Shown here piece after piece: positions 33,780-43,103 of a DNA stretch of 64,000 nt. The stretch is from contig CAKSIH010000003.1 of the NCBI GenBank assembly GCA_934462705.1, forward strand, positions 94,979 to 158,978, given 5' to 3'. A model generated the notes under the pieces. That model was not told where the DNA came from, did not search any database, and saw only the letters and a list, made by a program, of their open reading frames with translations. The DNA is from an uncultured Eubacteriales bacterium (GTDB lineage: Bacteria; Bacillota; Clostridia; Oscillospirales; Acutalibacteraceae). Each line of letters starts with the position of its first letter. The first letter of the stretch is position 1. The position numbers and the translations under genes were made by a program.

Positions 33780-33819
33780 AAATATATAAGTTAATGAGAA
33801 GATGGATGGAGGCAAAGGA

Positions 33820-35193
33820 ATGGAAAATAGCAAAAAAACAATGGAAAAGATAGTGGCACTGTGCAAAAATAGAGGATATGTATATTCTGGTTCGGAAATA
33901 TATGGCGGTTTGTCGAATACGTGGGATTATGGCCCTTTAGGCGTTGAGTTTAAAAATAATGTAAAGAATGCATGGAGGAAAAAGTTCATACAGCAAAATA
34001 AATATAATGTAGGGCTGGATTCAGCAATATTAATGAATCCACAAACATGGGTTGCATCAGGCCATGTGGGGGGATTTACAGACCCGCTAATGGACTGCAA
34101 GAGTTGCAAGACAAGGCACAGGGCAGATAAATTAATTGAAGAAACCGGCAAAGATGCAAGTGGAATGACATTTGCTCAGATGACAGATTACATAAAGGAA
34201 CATGGAATAAGTTGTCCAGATTGCGGTTCGAAAAACTTTACAGATATCAGGAAATTTAATTTAATGTTCAAAACATATCAAGGTGTAACTGAGGATGCTA
34301 AAAATGAAATCTTTTTAAGACCGGAAACGGCACAAGGAATTTTTGTAAATTTTGCAAATGTTCAGCGTACTACAAGAAAAAAAATACCGTTTGGAATAGG
34401 ACAGATTGGGAAGTCTTTTAGAAACGAGATAACTCCGGGAAACTTTACATTTAGAACTCGTGAATTTGAGCAGATGGAACTTGAATTTTTTTGCAAACCT
34501 GGAACAGATTTGGAATGGTTTAATTATTGGAAAAATTACTGCAAAAATTGGATTTTGAGCTTAGGCATGAAAGAAGAAAATATAAGATTACGTGATCATA
34601 GCAAAGAGGAGTTGTCGCATTATTCAAATGCCACGACAGATATAGAGTTTAACTTCCCGTTTGGGTGGGGTGAATTATGGGGAATAGCAGACAGGACTGA
34701 TTTTGATTTAAAACAGCATCAAGCTCACTCCGGCAAGAGTTTGGAGTATTTTGACCAAGAGTCGGGAGAAAAGTACATTCCATATGTTATAGAACCTTCA
34801 TTGGGTGCAGATAGAGTAGCGTTGGCATTTTTGTGCGACGCCTATGATGAGGAACAAATAGACGAAAAGGATACAAGGATTGTTTTAAGGTTACACCCGG
34901 AATTGGCGCCATATAAGGCTGCAGTATTGCCTCTTTCAAAGAAGCTTTCTAGCGGTGCACAAAAAGTTTACGAAAAACTTGCTGCGGCATTTATGGTTGA
35001 GTATGATGAATCGGGATCTATAGGCAAGAGGTATAGGAGGCAAGACGAGATAGGAACTCCGTTTTGCATTACATATGACTTTGAGAGCGAAAATGATGGC
35101 TGTGTAACCGTGAGAAACAGGGATACAATGGTTCAAGAAAGAATTTCTATAGATGATTTGGAAAAATATATAAATCTAAAACTTGACTTTTAA
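33820..35193 (+). CDS. glyS: Glycyl-tRNA synthetase (dimeric class II type)
   Basis: The 457-residue product charges tRNA-Gly and is the single-chain alpha2 form found in many Firmicutes, not the alpha-beta form. Features are RGYVYSGSEIYGGLSNTWDYGPLGVE at the N-terminus, a zinc-type Cys pair set (CKSCKTRH and CPDCGS), motif 2 near FRNEITPGNFTFRTREFEQME, and PSLGADRVALAFL as motif 3. The C-terminal anticodon-binding domain (LAPYKAAVLPL) is complete. ATG 33820 is preferred over 33802 because GGAGG is 7 nt upstream. Confidence 0.96.
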   Translation: MENSKKTMEKIVALCKNRGYVYSGSEIYGGLSNTWDYGPLGVEFKNNVKNAWRKKFIQQNKYNVGLDSAILMNPQTWVASGHVGGFTDPLMDCKSCKTRHRADKLIEETGKDASGMTFAQMTDYIKEHGISCPDCGSKNFTDIRKFNLMFKTYQGVTEDAKNEIFLRPETAQGIFVNFANVQRTTRKKIPFGIGQIGKSFRNEITPGNFTFRTREFEQMELEFFCKPGTDLEWFNYWKNYCKNWILSLGMKEENIRLRDHSKEELSHYSNATTDIEFNFPFGWGELWGIADRTDFDLKQHQAHSGKSLEYFDQESGEKYIPYVIEPSLGADRVALAFLCDAYDEEQIDEKDTRIVLRLHPELAPYKAAVLPLSKKLSSGAQKVYEKLAAAFMVEYDESGSIGKRYRRQDEIGTPFCITYDFESENDGCVTVRNRDTMVQERISIDDLEKYINLKLDF

Positions 35194-35205
35194 TGCATAA
35201 AATAA

Positions 35206-35251
35206 GGTGGAGACACGGCCAACCGAGATTATGGTTGGCCGTGTCTCCACC
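35206..35251. terminator. 19-bp hairpin after glyS
   Basis: GGTGGAGACACGGCCAACC (35206-35224) pairs perfectly with 35233-35251 around an 8-nt loop, 12 nt after the glyS stop. There is no T tract. It is probably a transcription barrier or mRNA 3' end stabiliser. Confidence 0.65.
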
Positions 35252-35376
35252 AACTTAGCTTTATAGGTGCAAATTATACAATATAATTTTAGATAATAAT
35301 ATTAAATAAACCTTGAATTTATGAATTAAAAATTGTAAAATATAAATGTGTATAAGTGTAAGGAAGTGATAAAGAC

Positions 35377-36099
35377 GTGCTGGGAAAAAACTTTGAAGTT
35401 ATAATAGATGGACAAGCATATGGCCGCAATTCAAGGTTTAGCGCGCCACTTTATTGTGCTCATGTGTCAAATCAAGATAGCCCTTTGTACAAAAAGAAGG
35501 TTTATGTTATCTCAAATAGGGATGTAGGAACACATCTTTATGGAAAGGTTATAGCAGTAGCAAATAAGGGGATGGGGAGCAGAGAAAAGGTAGTTATGGC
35601 TCCGCTTAATAGTATATATTATTCCCCGGAGATAAGATGTCGCCTTTCTAGGATAAGAAATATAGGGCCATATAAGCTTTATTGTCTATATGAAAAATCA
35701 TGTGGTGCGGTTATATATAAAGTTGAGGACAATGAAAGAAAATATCTTCTTGTGAAGAATAGAAATGCTAAGCATTGGGGGTTCCCTAAGGGGCACATAG
35801 AGGTTGGGGAATCGGAGAAAGACACAGCGAAAAGAGAAGTGAAGGAAGAAACCGGGCTTGATATAACAATATTAGATGGATTTAGGAAAACGGGTGTTTA
35901 TAGGCCGTTTGGTAAGATAAAAAAGTTGGTAGTAATATTTGTGGGCAAAGCAAAAAATGGGCAGGTAAAAGTACAAAACAGCGAAATAGAAGGATACAAG
36001 TGGCTTAACTATAAAGATGCGGTGGCTTGTCTTTGGCACAATAACGATTTAAGAATATTTCACGCGGCTCATGCGTGGGTTAATAAAAATGAGATATAG
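35377..36099 (+). CDS. Pyrophosphatase-like domain fused to a Nudix hydrolase
   Basis: A 240-residue protein with two parts. Residues 1-105 resemble the small inorganic pyrophosphatase-like domain (LGKNFEVIIDG, GKVIAVANKG, EKVVMAPLNSIYYSPEIR), but the usual Asp-rich metal sites are not present. Residues 108-238 are a Nudix domain with the box GHIEVGESEKDTAKREVKEE (GX5EX7REVXEE), intact for metal binding. It is similar in type to diadenosine tetraphosphatases. GTG start follows AAGGAAGTG. It is a single gene ending in an intrinsic terminator. The substrate cannot be told from sequence. Confidence 0.82.
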   Translation: MLGKNFEVIIDGQAYGRNSRFSAPLYCAHVSNQDSPLYKKKVYVISNRDVGTHLYGKVIAVANKGMGSREKVVMAPLNSIYYSPEIRCRLSRIRNIGPYKLYCLYEKSCGAVIYKVEDNERKYLLVKNRNAKHWGFPKGHIEVGESEKDTAKREVKEETGLDITILDGFRKTGVYRPFGKIKKLVVIFVGKAKNGQVKVQNSEIEGYKWLNYKDAVACLWHNNDLRIFHAAHAWVNKNEI

Positions 36100-36100
36100 A

Positions 36101-36138
36101 AAATACAAGATATAAAAGTTTATACCTTGTATTTTTTT
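36101..36138 (+). terminator. Terminator of the Nudix gene
   Basis: AAATACAAG (36101-36109) pairs with CTTGTATTT (36126-36134), extended inside by TATA/TATA, and is followed by a T run to 36137. Confidence 0.85.
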
Positions 36139-36182
36139 GTTTATGTTAAATTTTAAAATAAAAACAAAGAGAACATGGATAT

Positions 36183-36222
36183 AAAAAACCTATAAGTAGT
36201 AAAAACCACTTACAGGTTTTTT
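36183..36222 (-). terminator. Terminator of tRNA-Ser
   Basis: AAAAAACCTATAAGT (36183-36197) pairs with ACTTACAGGTTTTTT (36208-36222) with one mismatch. On the minus strand the stem ends in a T6 tract and starts right after the tRNA CCA end. Confidence 0.85.
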
Positions 36223-36310
36223 GGCGGAAGCGGTGGGATTCGAACCCACGTGCCCTTACGGACAACTGCATTTCGAGTGCAGCTCGTTATGACCACTTCG
36301 ATACACTTCC
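36222..36310 (-). tRNA. tRNA-Ser (anticodon CGA)
   Basis: The minus strand folds as a class II tRNA: acceptor GGAAGTG with CGCTTCC, a long variable arm, TTCGAATC in the T loop, and an encoded CCA. The anticodon stem CTGCA/TGCAG encloses loop CTCGAAA with anticodon CGA, which reads UCG. The variable arm is typical of serine tRNA. Confidence 0.95.
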
Positions 36311-36396
36311 ATTTAGTGAATATTAAATTTAGAGAAAAAGCATGCTTTTAAGTTAGTTACCTTATTGCCCCTTCAACAAGGCCACACTTACAATTA

Positions 36397-36425
36397 ATTG
36401 TACATCAAAGAGCTTAATTTGTCAA
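36397..36425 (-). promoter_or_regulatory. Promoter of tRNA-Ser
   Basis: On the minus strand TTGACA (36425-36420), 17 nt and TACAAT (36402-36397) lie about 85 nt before the tRNA 5' end. Confidence 0.75.
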
Positions 36426-36518
36426 TATAATTTAAGGTGCACATTTGTAGGGTTTCGCGGTCTGTAAATTTAGGTTTTGCAAAAAAATTTACCTAAAAAA
36501 TAAAAGGAAAAATACAAT

Positions 36519-37343
36519 TTAGATTAAAGAAACATATTTAAAAATTTCGTTAATAGCAATAATTTTATTGTTAGATAAGCAATAATCTGGAATAATTAAA
36601 TTTAATTTTGAAAATTTTTTGGTATTATAAAGCGCAGCAACAAAGGATTCTGCAGGTATTTCATTTGGAATAAGCTTACTTATATCACTCGATATATTAA
36701 GTTTATAATTGTTAAAAACAATCCCATTTAAACTTGTCGTATAATTTTCCGTTGTAAAAGTTAGGGTGTTAGATGATACATAAAATTTGGAATTGATTTT
36801 AGGTGCAATTAGAATATTACAAGGAGAAATCCATGAAAGTTTATTTGAAATAGGGATACAAACGCCATAGGCATCAGTTAAAGGATTTATGGTTTTAAGG
36901 TAATCATTTACATTATTTGTGATGACTTTAATATGCCTTGAGAACATAATAATATCCTCTAAGATATGATAATACTCGCAAAATGGGTCATATAATGTAA
37001 TTTTTAATTTTTCTGGAATAGAATTAAGATGTTGTATCACGTATTTAGCTGAATTAACACATAATACTTCATTAAATGGTTTATCATTAGATCGTGAAAA
37101 CCCTAATGTACTAGGAAGAACTAAGCTTTTTTTACAAATAATGTTTTGAGTGTCATCATTCATAAAAGATTTTACTTTAGTCCATGAAATAGACATTTTT
37201 TTTTGCTTTACAATAATATAATTTATTTTGATATTAGAGAAATAAGCTGTTTTCAAAAGAATTTCATTTTTAGAGAAGAATGATTTGACTATATTAAAAA
37301 AACCGGGTTTAAATTCATTTTCTACAGTTAATACATTTATCAT
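36519..37343 (-). CDS. Hypothetical protein downstream of the M23 hydrolase
   Basis: A 274-residue protein with no signal peptide and no transmembrane segment. Composition is Asn/Ile/Lys-rich. A central stretch (LKITLYDPFCEYYHIL then HIKVITNNVNDYL, and CNILIAPKI) alternates strands and helices like a Rossmann-type fold, but no nucleotide-binding glycine motif is visible. It lies 80 nt after the PcsB-like gene on the same strand and could be its last operon member. The family is not recognised. Confidence 0.75.
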   Translation of the reverse strand: MINVLTVENEFKPGFFNIVKSFFSKNEILLKTAYFSNIKINYIIVKQKKMSISWTKVKSFMNDDTQNIICKKSLVLPSTLGFSRSNDKPFNEVLCVNSAKYVIQHLNSIPEKLKITLYDPFCEYYHILEDIIMFSRHIKVITNNVNDYLKTINPLTDAYGVCIPISNKLSWISPCNILIAPKINSKFYVSSNTLTFTTENYTTSLNGIVFNNYKLNISSDISKLIPNEIPAESFVAALYNTKKFSKLNLIIPDYCLSNNKIIAINEIFKYVSLI

Positions 37344-37423
37344 TTTTATAACACCTATAATTTATATGCAGAAAACAAATAAAAAATGAAACCTCTAACG
37401 GGAAACCCGAAAGAGGTTAAAAT

Positions 37424-38638
37424 TTAAAATTCAGACATAGGATTATATCTTTTGTTAAACAGCCTTGTTTCGTAATGTAAATGTGGTCCTGTAGAATGGC
37501 CGGAGGTTCCTACAGCGCCAATAGTTTCGCCTCTTTTAATTTTTTGATTCTTAGAAACATTTACTTTAGATAAGTGGCCATAAATGGTCATTTTTCCATT
37601 ACCATGATCAATTTTAACATAATTGCCGTAACCACCGCCACAGCCGCAGCTCTTCAGCTTGCCGTAATCATGAGTACAACCGTTGTAACAATCGTAAATA
37701 ATACCATTATCGGACGCTAAAACAGGTTTACCATAAACTCCTTTAGAAGCAATATCAATGCCTCCGTGAATGTAATTACCGCGATTTTCACCATAAGGAG
37801 CCGTTATGCGCGTAGTATATGGTACAGGCCATACATAACCTTTGCCGGAGGAGTAATTAACAGCAGGAACCTTATTCTCGCGCATTTTTCGTGCTTGCTC
37901 TGCGTAATATTCTTCGGCTTCCTTCTCCATGCGTTTATATTCAGCATTGTTTTCATCAATGGAGCTTTGAACTTTAACTTGTTCAGCATTTAAATCATCT
38001 ATAGCCTTTTGATTTTTTTCCATTAAAGCGGAGTGTTCTTTGCATTTGGTGGCCAAGGTAGCTTTTTGTTTAGAAACAAGAGCCCTTTTTTCTTCTATGT
38101 AAATTTTTTTACTGCTAATGGTGTCCATTTGAGACTTAATTTCAGAAATGATTTTTTGACTATGCTCATTCATTTTGCTTATCATTTCAGTCTTATCTAC
38201 AAAATCGGAAAACGTATGTGCACCAAGGATTATATCTAAAGTATGGACGTCACCAGCTTTGTAAATTGATGCAATTGTTTTTTTTAAAATTTCAAACTTT
38301 TCTTTTATAAACCTTTGCTTTTCAGCAATTTCATTTTCTTTTTTTACAATTTTTTTATTCAAGGTGGAAATGTTATTGTTAAGGGTGTCTATTTCTTCAC
38401 ATATTTTAATAATTTGTTGGTGCAAATTTTCCTTGTATTTTTGTTTTTCAGTAATTTTAGATTTATTCTCAATAAGAGTTTTCCTTAATTTTTCATTTTT
38501 TTCCTGCAGACCTTTCCGTCTTAATTCGTTTTCACGAATATTTATTGCGCAAACCGAATAATTTGAATGATCTAAGAAAAAGTAACCTGTGCAAATAAAA
38601 AACACCAAAATACCAGAAATAAATCTTTTACCAACCAA
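37424..38638 (-). CDS. Peptidoglycan hydrolase with coiled coil and M23 domain (PcsB/CwlO/EnvC-like)
   Basis: A 404-residue secreted protein: signal peptide (FISGILVFFICTGYFFLD), a long coiled coil (about residues 35-245: EKNEKLRKTLIENKSKITEK and similar), then an M23/LytM domain at 275-404 with HGGIDIASKG, MTIYGHLSKVNV and GHSTGPHLHYE, which hold the zinc His and Asp residues. TTG at 38638 follows GGGAGGAG and overlaps the end of ftsX by 11 nt. In Streptococcus and Bacillus such enzymes (PcsB, CwlO) are activated by FtsEX through the coiled coil; this gene order makes the same relation very likely. Confidence 0.9.
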   Translation of the reverse strand: MVGKRFISGILVFFICTGYFFLDHSNYSVCAINIRENELRRKGLQEKNEKLRKTLIENKSKITEKQKYKENLHQQIIKICEEIDTLNNNISTLNKKIVKKENEIAEKQRFIKEKFEILKKTIASIYKAGDVHTLDIILGAHTFSDFVDKTEMISKMNEHSQKIISEIKSQMDTISSKKIYIEEKRALVSKQKATLATKCKEHSALMEKNQKAIDDLNAEQVKVQSSIDENNAEYKRMEKEAEEYYAEQARKMRENKVPAVNYSSGKGYVWPVPYTTRITAPYGENRGNYIHGGIDIASKGVYGKPVLASDNGIIYDCYNGCTHDYGKLKSCGCGGGYGNYVKIDHGNGKMTIYGHLSKVNVSKNQKIKRGETIGAVGTSGHSTGPHLHYETRLFNKRYNPMSEF

Positions 38639-39527
38639 TTATTTCTCCTCCCTCTTTTTTTAGGTATTTTCCAATGGATATGAGTCCACCGATTAAACCA
38701 AATAAGATGCCAGATAGTAAAAAGGCTGCGAAAACAGAGAAAGGAACAGTTGGATATGAGATTTGCAAAAATGGCACTGCATTATGTAAATAATCTATAA
38801 TCATTGAATATGTAAAGTTTATTATAAACGATGAAAGTATGGCTGAGATTAATCCAATGATCATACCTTCTACTATGAATGGTATCCTTACAAACCAATC
38901 TGTGGCTCCAACAGATTTCATAATGCTTATTTCGAATCTTCTATTGTACATTGTCAGCCGGATTGTATTGGAAACAATAAATAAAGACACTACGATTAAA
39001 ATTAAAACAACCAAGGTTCCAATGAGCGAAACAAATTTATCAAATTGAGCTAATTTTTCAAACACCTCAGCTCGATTGACAACCTCATTTACGCCGCCAA
39101 TTTGCTTTATTTGGTTGACAGTTTCATCATACTTTGAAATATCCTTTAAAGTGACATGAAAAGAATGCGGTAAGAAATTTTCATCTTTAAGCCCTTCGAA
39201 TGATGGCCCAAGACGTTCAACAAACTCCTCGATTGCTTGCTCTTTTGAAAAAAATTCACAAGATTCCACGTTTGAAAGCTCGGAAATTTGATCTCCTATA
39301 TTTCTTGCATCAATGGTTTCAATGTCATCGTTTAAATATATTGTAACACTGTTTTGAGACTCTATATTACCAAGGATAGCCGTTACGTTTAAGGAAAAAA
39401 GTACAGCAGATCCTGTAAGTATCAAACACAGCATTAAAACACCTATGGATGCTATTGACATCATCCAGTTTTTAAATACGTTTTTAAATCCTTCAGAGAG
39501 TAAATACTTTATTGAACTAAGTCTCAT
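38628..39527 (-). CDS. ftsX: Cell division protein FtsX
   Basis: The 299-residue permease-like partner of FtsE. It has TM1 near residues 22-44, an extracellular domain (VTIYLNDDIETIDARNIG and following) and three C-terminal TMs (IGTLVVLILIVVSLFIVSNTIRL, later ones near 215 and 265). SNTIRLTMYNRRFEISIMKSVGA is the family signature. It overlaps ftsE by 11 nt and the hydrolase gene by 11 nt, so translation is coupled. The extracellular loop is the expected contact site for the hydrolase coiled coil. Confidence 0.96.
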   Translation of the reverse strand: MRLSSIKYLLSEGFKNVFKNWMMSIASIGVLMLCLILTGSAVLFSLNVTAILGNIESQNSVTIYLNDDIETIDARNIGDQISELSNVESCEFFSKEQAIEEFVERLGPSFEGLKDENFLPHSFHVTLKDISKYDETVNQIKQIGGVNEVVNRAEVFEKLAQFDKFVSLIGTLVVLILIVVSLFIVSNTIRLTMYNRRFEISIMKSVGATDWFVRIPFIVEGMIIGLISAILSSFIINFTYSMIIDYLHNAVPFLQISYPTVPFSVFAAFLLSGILFGLIGGLISIGKYLKKEGGEIIGW

Positions 39528-40203
39528 AATTCACCTCTGTACTCGGTTTATCTGAGGTAATTGTCCCATTGTTTATCTCAATAACCCTTTTTTTGAACTG
39601 ATGCACTAAATCATGCTCATGCGTAACCATGAGTATGGTAGTTCCTCGCTTGTTAATTTCATTAAGAAGTTCCACAATTTCGTAAGACATCTTAGGATCG
39701 ATGTTACCGGTAGGCTCATCGGCAATTATAATAGATGGATTATTAACAAGAGCACGTGCAAGGCTTACCCTTTGTTGCTCTCCTCCTGAAAGCTCCGCAG
39801 GCCGACTCAGCGCCTTATCTTGAAGACCTACAAGCCCTAATATGTAAGGAACTCGTTTTTTAACGTCTTTTTCGCTGGCTCCGGTTACCCTCATAGCAAA
39901 AGCAACATTATCAAAAACGTTCATCTTATCAATAAGTCTAAAATCCTGAAAAACTATTCCCATCTTCCTTCTAACATAGGGAACTTCTTTTTTAGAAATT
40001 TCATTAACTTTTATTCCTGCTAAGTATATATCACCTCGAGACGGAAGCTCTTCGTGCATTATAAGCTTTAAAAAAGTACTTTTACCTGCACCCGAAGAGC
40101 CCACTATGAAAACAAATTCACCTTTTTTTACATGCAAATTAATATTCTTAAGAGCATGTGTGCCATTGGGATATACCTTAGAAACATTTTTAAACTCTAT
40201 CAT
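39517..40203 (-). CDS. ftsE: Cell division ATP-binding protein FtsE
   Basis: A 228-residue ABC ATPase. Walker A GSSGAGKSTFLKL, Q-loop VFQDFRLIDKMNVFDNVAFAM, signature LSGGEQQRVSLARALV, Walker B IIIADEPTGNID and H-loop VTHEHDLV are all intact. The RLID-MNV-N Q-loop context is specific for FtsE. It powers signalling by FtsX to peptidoglycan hydrolases at division or elongation sites. ATG 40203 follows AAAGGAAAAGGAG. Confidence 0.97.
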   Translation of the reverse strand: MIEFKNVSKVYPNGTHALKNINLHVKKGEFVFIVGSSGAGKSTFLKLIMHEELPSRGDIYLAGIKVNEISKKEVPYVRRKMGIVFQDFRLIDKMNVFDNVAFAMRVTGASEKDVKKRVPYILGLVGLQDKALSRPAELSGGEQQRVSLARALVNNPSIIIADEPTGNIDPKMSYEIVELLNEINKRGTTILMVTHEHDLVHQFKKRVIEINNGTITSDKPSTEVNYET

Positions 40204-40237
40204 GTTTCTACTCCTTTTCCTTTCAAACTAAAATGGC

Positions 40238-41323
40238 TTAATATTTTATAGGGTTTGATATTAAATATTTTTTGACCATCAATGCGACCTTAAATACAAT
40301 TGCATCTTCAAATTCACGTAAGTCAAGTCCTGTAATCTTTTTGATTTTTTCAAGCCTGTAAACCAAAGTATTTCTGTGAACAAAAAGCTTTCTAGATGTT
40401 TCGGAAACATTCAGATTATTTTCGAAAAATCTTTGAATTGTAAACAGAGTTTCCTGGTCAAGTTGGTCAATGGAGCCTTTTTTAAATATTTCGCGAAGGA
40501 ACATCTCACAAAGAGTGGTTGGCAATTGATAAACAAGCCTTGCAATACCAAGGTTATCGTAGCTGACAATTGGCTTTTCAGTGTCGAAAACCTTACCAAC
40601 TTCAAGAGCTATTTGAGCCTCTTTAAATGAAAATGCAAGATCCTTTATGTTGGAAACTATTGTACCTATTCCAACTGAACAATTAATATAAAAGTCGCTG
40701 GTTAGTGTGTCTACAATGGATTTTGCAAGTTGCTCAAGATCCTTAGCGCTTATGTCACTGTTAACTTCCTTAATAAGGGCAATATCGGTTTCGTTTATGC
40801 TGATAACAAAGTCCTTTGATTTGTTAGGGAACATATTTTGGATAACATCGAAAGGAAGATGATCAGTTTTTGATTTGATTTTAATAAGGAAACAAACTCT
40901 TGTAACTTCAAGATTGAAGTGTAATTCACGAGCCTTAATGTAAATATCACCGGGAAGAATGTTATCTAAAATAACATTTTTAATAAAATTACCACGATCA
41001 TATTTTTCATCGTAATATTGCTTTATGTTGCCAAGCGAAATCGCAAGTAAGGAAACGTATCTTTGAGCTTGTTCGTCGTCACCTTTAACAAAAACAGCGA
41101 ATTCAGAGTTAGACTTACAATCGAAAGATTTATAAGTGTAACCATTTATAATGAAGGTGGAAGCAGGCTTAAAAAAATCAGAGGTAATGTTATCCCTAAC
41201 CTCACCAATTTTATCTAAGTCACTGCAGGCAATAACCACCGAAGATTCATCTATAACGCCTAAGGTTCTACCGATGGCATCGTGCATTTGATGAACCATT
41301 CCTTGGAATAATCTGTTAGACAT
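40238..41323 (-). CDS. CdaR/PucR-type transcriptional regulator
   Basis: A 361-residue protein. The N-terminal half resembles a sugar-diacid or ligand-sensing region (LFQGMVHQMHDAIGRTLGVID), the middle a GGDEF-related CdaR domain, and the C-terminus a PucR-type HTH_30 (TLFTIQRFFENNLNVSETSRKLFVHRNTLVYRLEKI). It is 34 nt upstream of ftsE on the same strand, so it may be co-transcribed with the division genes. Upstream is a 411-bp gap. The ligand is unknown. Confidence 0.85.
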   Translation of the reverse strand: MSNRLFQGMVHQMHDAIGRTLGVIDESSVVIACSDLDKIGEVRDNITSDFFKPASTFIINGYTYKSFDCKSNSEFAVFVKGDDEQAQRYVSLLAISLGNIKQYYDEKYDRGNFIKNVILDNILPGDIYIKARELHFNLEVTRVCFLIKIKSKTDHLPFDVIQNMFPNKSKDFVISINETDIALIKEVNSDISAKDLEQLAKSIVDTLTSDFYINCSVGIGTIVSNIKDLAFSFKEAQIALEVGKVFDTEKPIVSYDNLGIARLVYQLPTTLCEMFLREIFKKGSIDQLDQETLFTIQRFFENNLNVSETSRKLFVHRNTLVYRLEKIKKITGLDLREFEDAIVFKVALMVKKYLISNPIKY

Positions 41324-41734
41324 AAAAAAACTCCCTTGCTATAAATTTGTTATTAAAAATATAATATTAATGCCTTGAGTATATTCTACATAAACTTTAA
41401 GAATATTGCAACTATTTATCAAAATTTTTTTTGCTTATTTTGATAATTAATAAAAATTTTTATCAATGCTTAACTATTTTAAAATTAAAATGCACAGATA
41501 AATAAATAGTTAGATTAAAAGTGCTAAAAGAAATTTAAGTTTTAAGGGTACTCTTTTAGAGATAAAGCTTATAAATAATGTTGCAAATCTAATTTATATA
41601 CAACTTCATTATAACAATAATATACAAAGTTAATCAAGGTTTTAGTGCTTGACAAGAAATTAAAATTATGGCATTATATATTTAGGCTATCAATCTTTGA
41701 TGGCCTTTTTACATTTACCAAAAAGGATGGTTTT
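41324..41734. other. 411-bp AT-rich divergent intergenic region
   Basis: It holds the start regions of the leftward regulator and the rightward lysozyme. A clear promoter for the lysozyme lies at 41649. Nothing else recognisable was found; several A/T tracts suggest curved DNA. Confidence 0.5.
41649..41677 (+). promoter_or_regulatory. Promoter of the lysozyme gene
   Basis: TTGACA (41649-41654), a 17-nt spacer and CATTAT (41672-41677). Transcription would begin near 41684, which places the frame's upstream TTG before the transcript and supports ATG 41735. Confidence 0.7.
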
Positions 41735-43099
41735 ATGAAAAAATGCTATTTTTTGTTAATTGTTTTTTTAATGTGTTTTTCATGTAATTTTGTTTCATTT
41801 GCAGATTCATACTATACAATTCCGCAGGGAAAAACTTTGTTTGCAAATGTTTTGCCGGGTACTAGGCTTGAAAGTGAAAATCCAAGCATTGCTGGTGTTC
41901 AGGAAAGTTTTATAAATGCACACAGTCTTGGAAATGCTAGGGTTTTGGTAAAAAGAAATGGAATTCATGTTGATACCATACATGTTAATGTTTGCAGGTC
42001 TGAGGGAATTAAACTGTGCTATACAACTCCAAACACTGTTAAAGCAGGTGGCTTAGTTACGGCTTATGCAATAACAGATAAAACCGTGGATGCTGTAAAA
42101 TTTTTTATAAATGAGCGCGGCACAGTAAGGGAAATAATGTATGAAAGAAAAGATATTGATGGTCCAAACTATATATTTTCATGTAGCTTTTTTGTAAATT
42201 GTCCAGGAAGTCACTTGGTTTGGACGGCTTTTTTTAGAGATGGATTGTGGTCGGAAAGTCCAAACGGTGCGACAGATATTTTTGTAGCAAACACAACTCA
42301 GGCAACTGCATTAGAGCACAGAGTCAGTGATAATTGTATGCAATACATAACAAAAAAAGAAGGTTTTCACGGACACTGCAAGGTAGATGGTCTTACACAT
42401 ACTTCATATGATATAGGTTACGGCGAGACTATAAATAAAGGTCAGATTTTTTACAATAATATAACTCCTAAAGAAGCTTATGCGCGCCTTTGGTGGGCCA
42501 TAAACAAGGGGATATATTCTAGTGCGGTAAATAATTTGATTACTAATAATAACATTAAGTGTACACAAAATCAATTTGACGCTTTGGTTAGTTTTACATA
42601 TAATTTGGGTCCCGGTTGGACTTACAGCTCTGACCTTAAAAATATAATTTTAAAATCTGGGTGTTCAAATTTTGAATACAAAGGTGAAGTCACTTCATCA
42701 GACGGACTGAACTTGCGAGAAAAACCTAGTACCAGTTCTAAAAGACTTTTGCCTATGAAATACAAAGAAGAAGTTGATATCCTTGATAATCGGAGCTATA
42801 ATGGTAATTGGGTTAAGGTATTAACCCAAAACGGCGTGGTAGGCTATTGCAGTGCAGATTATTTATCAATAAAGTCTGTTGAGGTGGGAGAAAAAGACCT
42901 ATCATTAATAGATAGAAGTTTGCTTACAAGTGAATTTCTGCAATTTCATCATGCCGCTAAAAGGTGCTGCAAGGGGCTATTTTACCGAAGAATTGAAGAG
43001 CTGCAAATGTTTTTTTACAATGATTATTCTTTAGATGGATTTTTAAATAAATTTAATTTTCCGTTGCCGGCCTGCATAATACCGTTTTTAAGAGGGTGA
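41735..43099 (+). CDS. Secreted GH24-type lysozyme with SH3b domain
   Basis: A 454-residue protein with signal peptide MKKCYFLLIVFLMCFSCNF, two beta-sandwich-like regions (residues 25-190), then a phage-T4-type muramidase domain (about 200-310) with the catalytic Glu in ITKKEGFHG, TSYDIGYGETI and QFDALVSFTYNLGPG, and a bacterial SH3 domain (about 315-375: GLNLREKPSTSSKRLLPM, NWVKVLTQNGVVGYC). GH24 enzymes are usually phage endolysins, but the signal peptide and lack of holin or phage genes suggest a host cell wall enzyme. AAAGGATGG precedes the start. Confidence 0.88.
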   Translation: MKKCYFLLIVFLMCFSCNFVSFADSYYTIPQGKTLFANVLPGTRLESENPSIAGVQESFINAHSLGNARVLVKRNGIHVDTIHVNVCRSEGIKLCYTTPNTVKAGGLVTAYAITDKTVDAVKFFINERGTVREIMYERKDIDGPNYIFSCSFFVNCPGSHLVWTAFFRDGLWSESPNGATDIFVANTTQATALEHRVSDNCMQYITKKEGFHGHCKVDGLTHTSYDIGYGETINKGQIFYNNITPKEAYARLWWAINKGIYSSAVNNLITNNNIKCTQNQFDALVSFTYNLGPGWTYSSDLKNIILKSGCSNFEYKGEVTSSDGLNLREKPSTSSKRLLPMKYKEEVDILDNRSYNGNWVKVLTQNGVVGYCSADYLSIKSVEVGEKDLSLIDRSLLTSEFLQFHHAAKRCCKGLFYRRIEELQMFFYNDYSLDGFLNKFNFPLPACIIPFLRG

Positions 43100-43103
43100 T
43101 GTT

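Noticed and set aside
33717..33819. T-box leader of glyS
   Set aside because: The promoter lies only about 40 nt before the start codon, too short for a T-box, and no T-box sequence is present.
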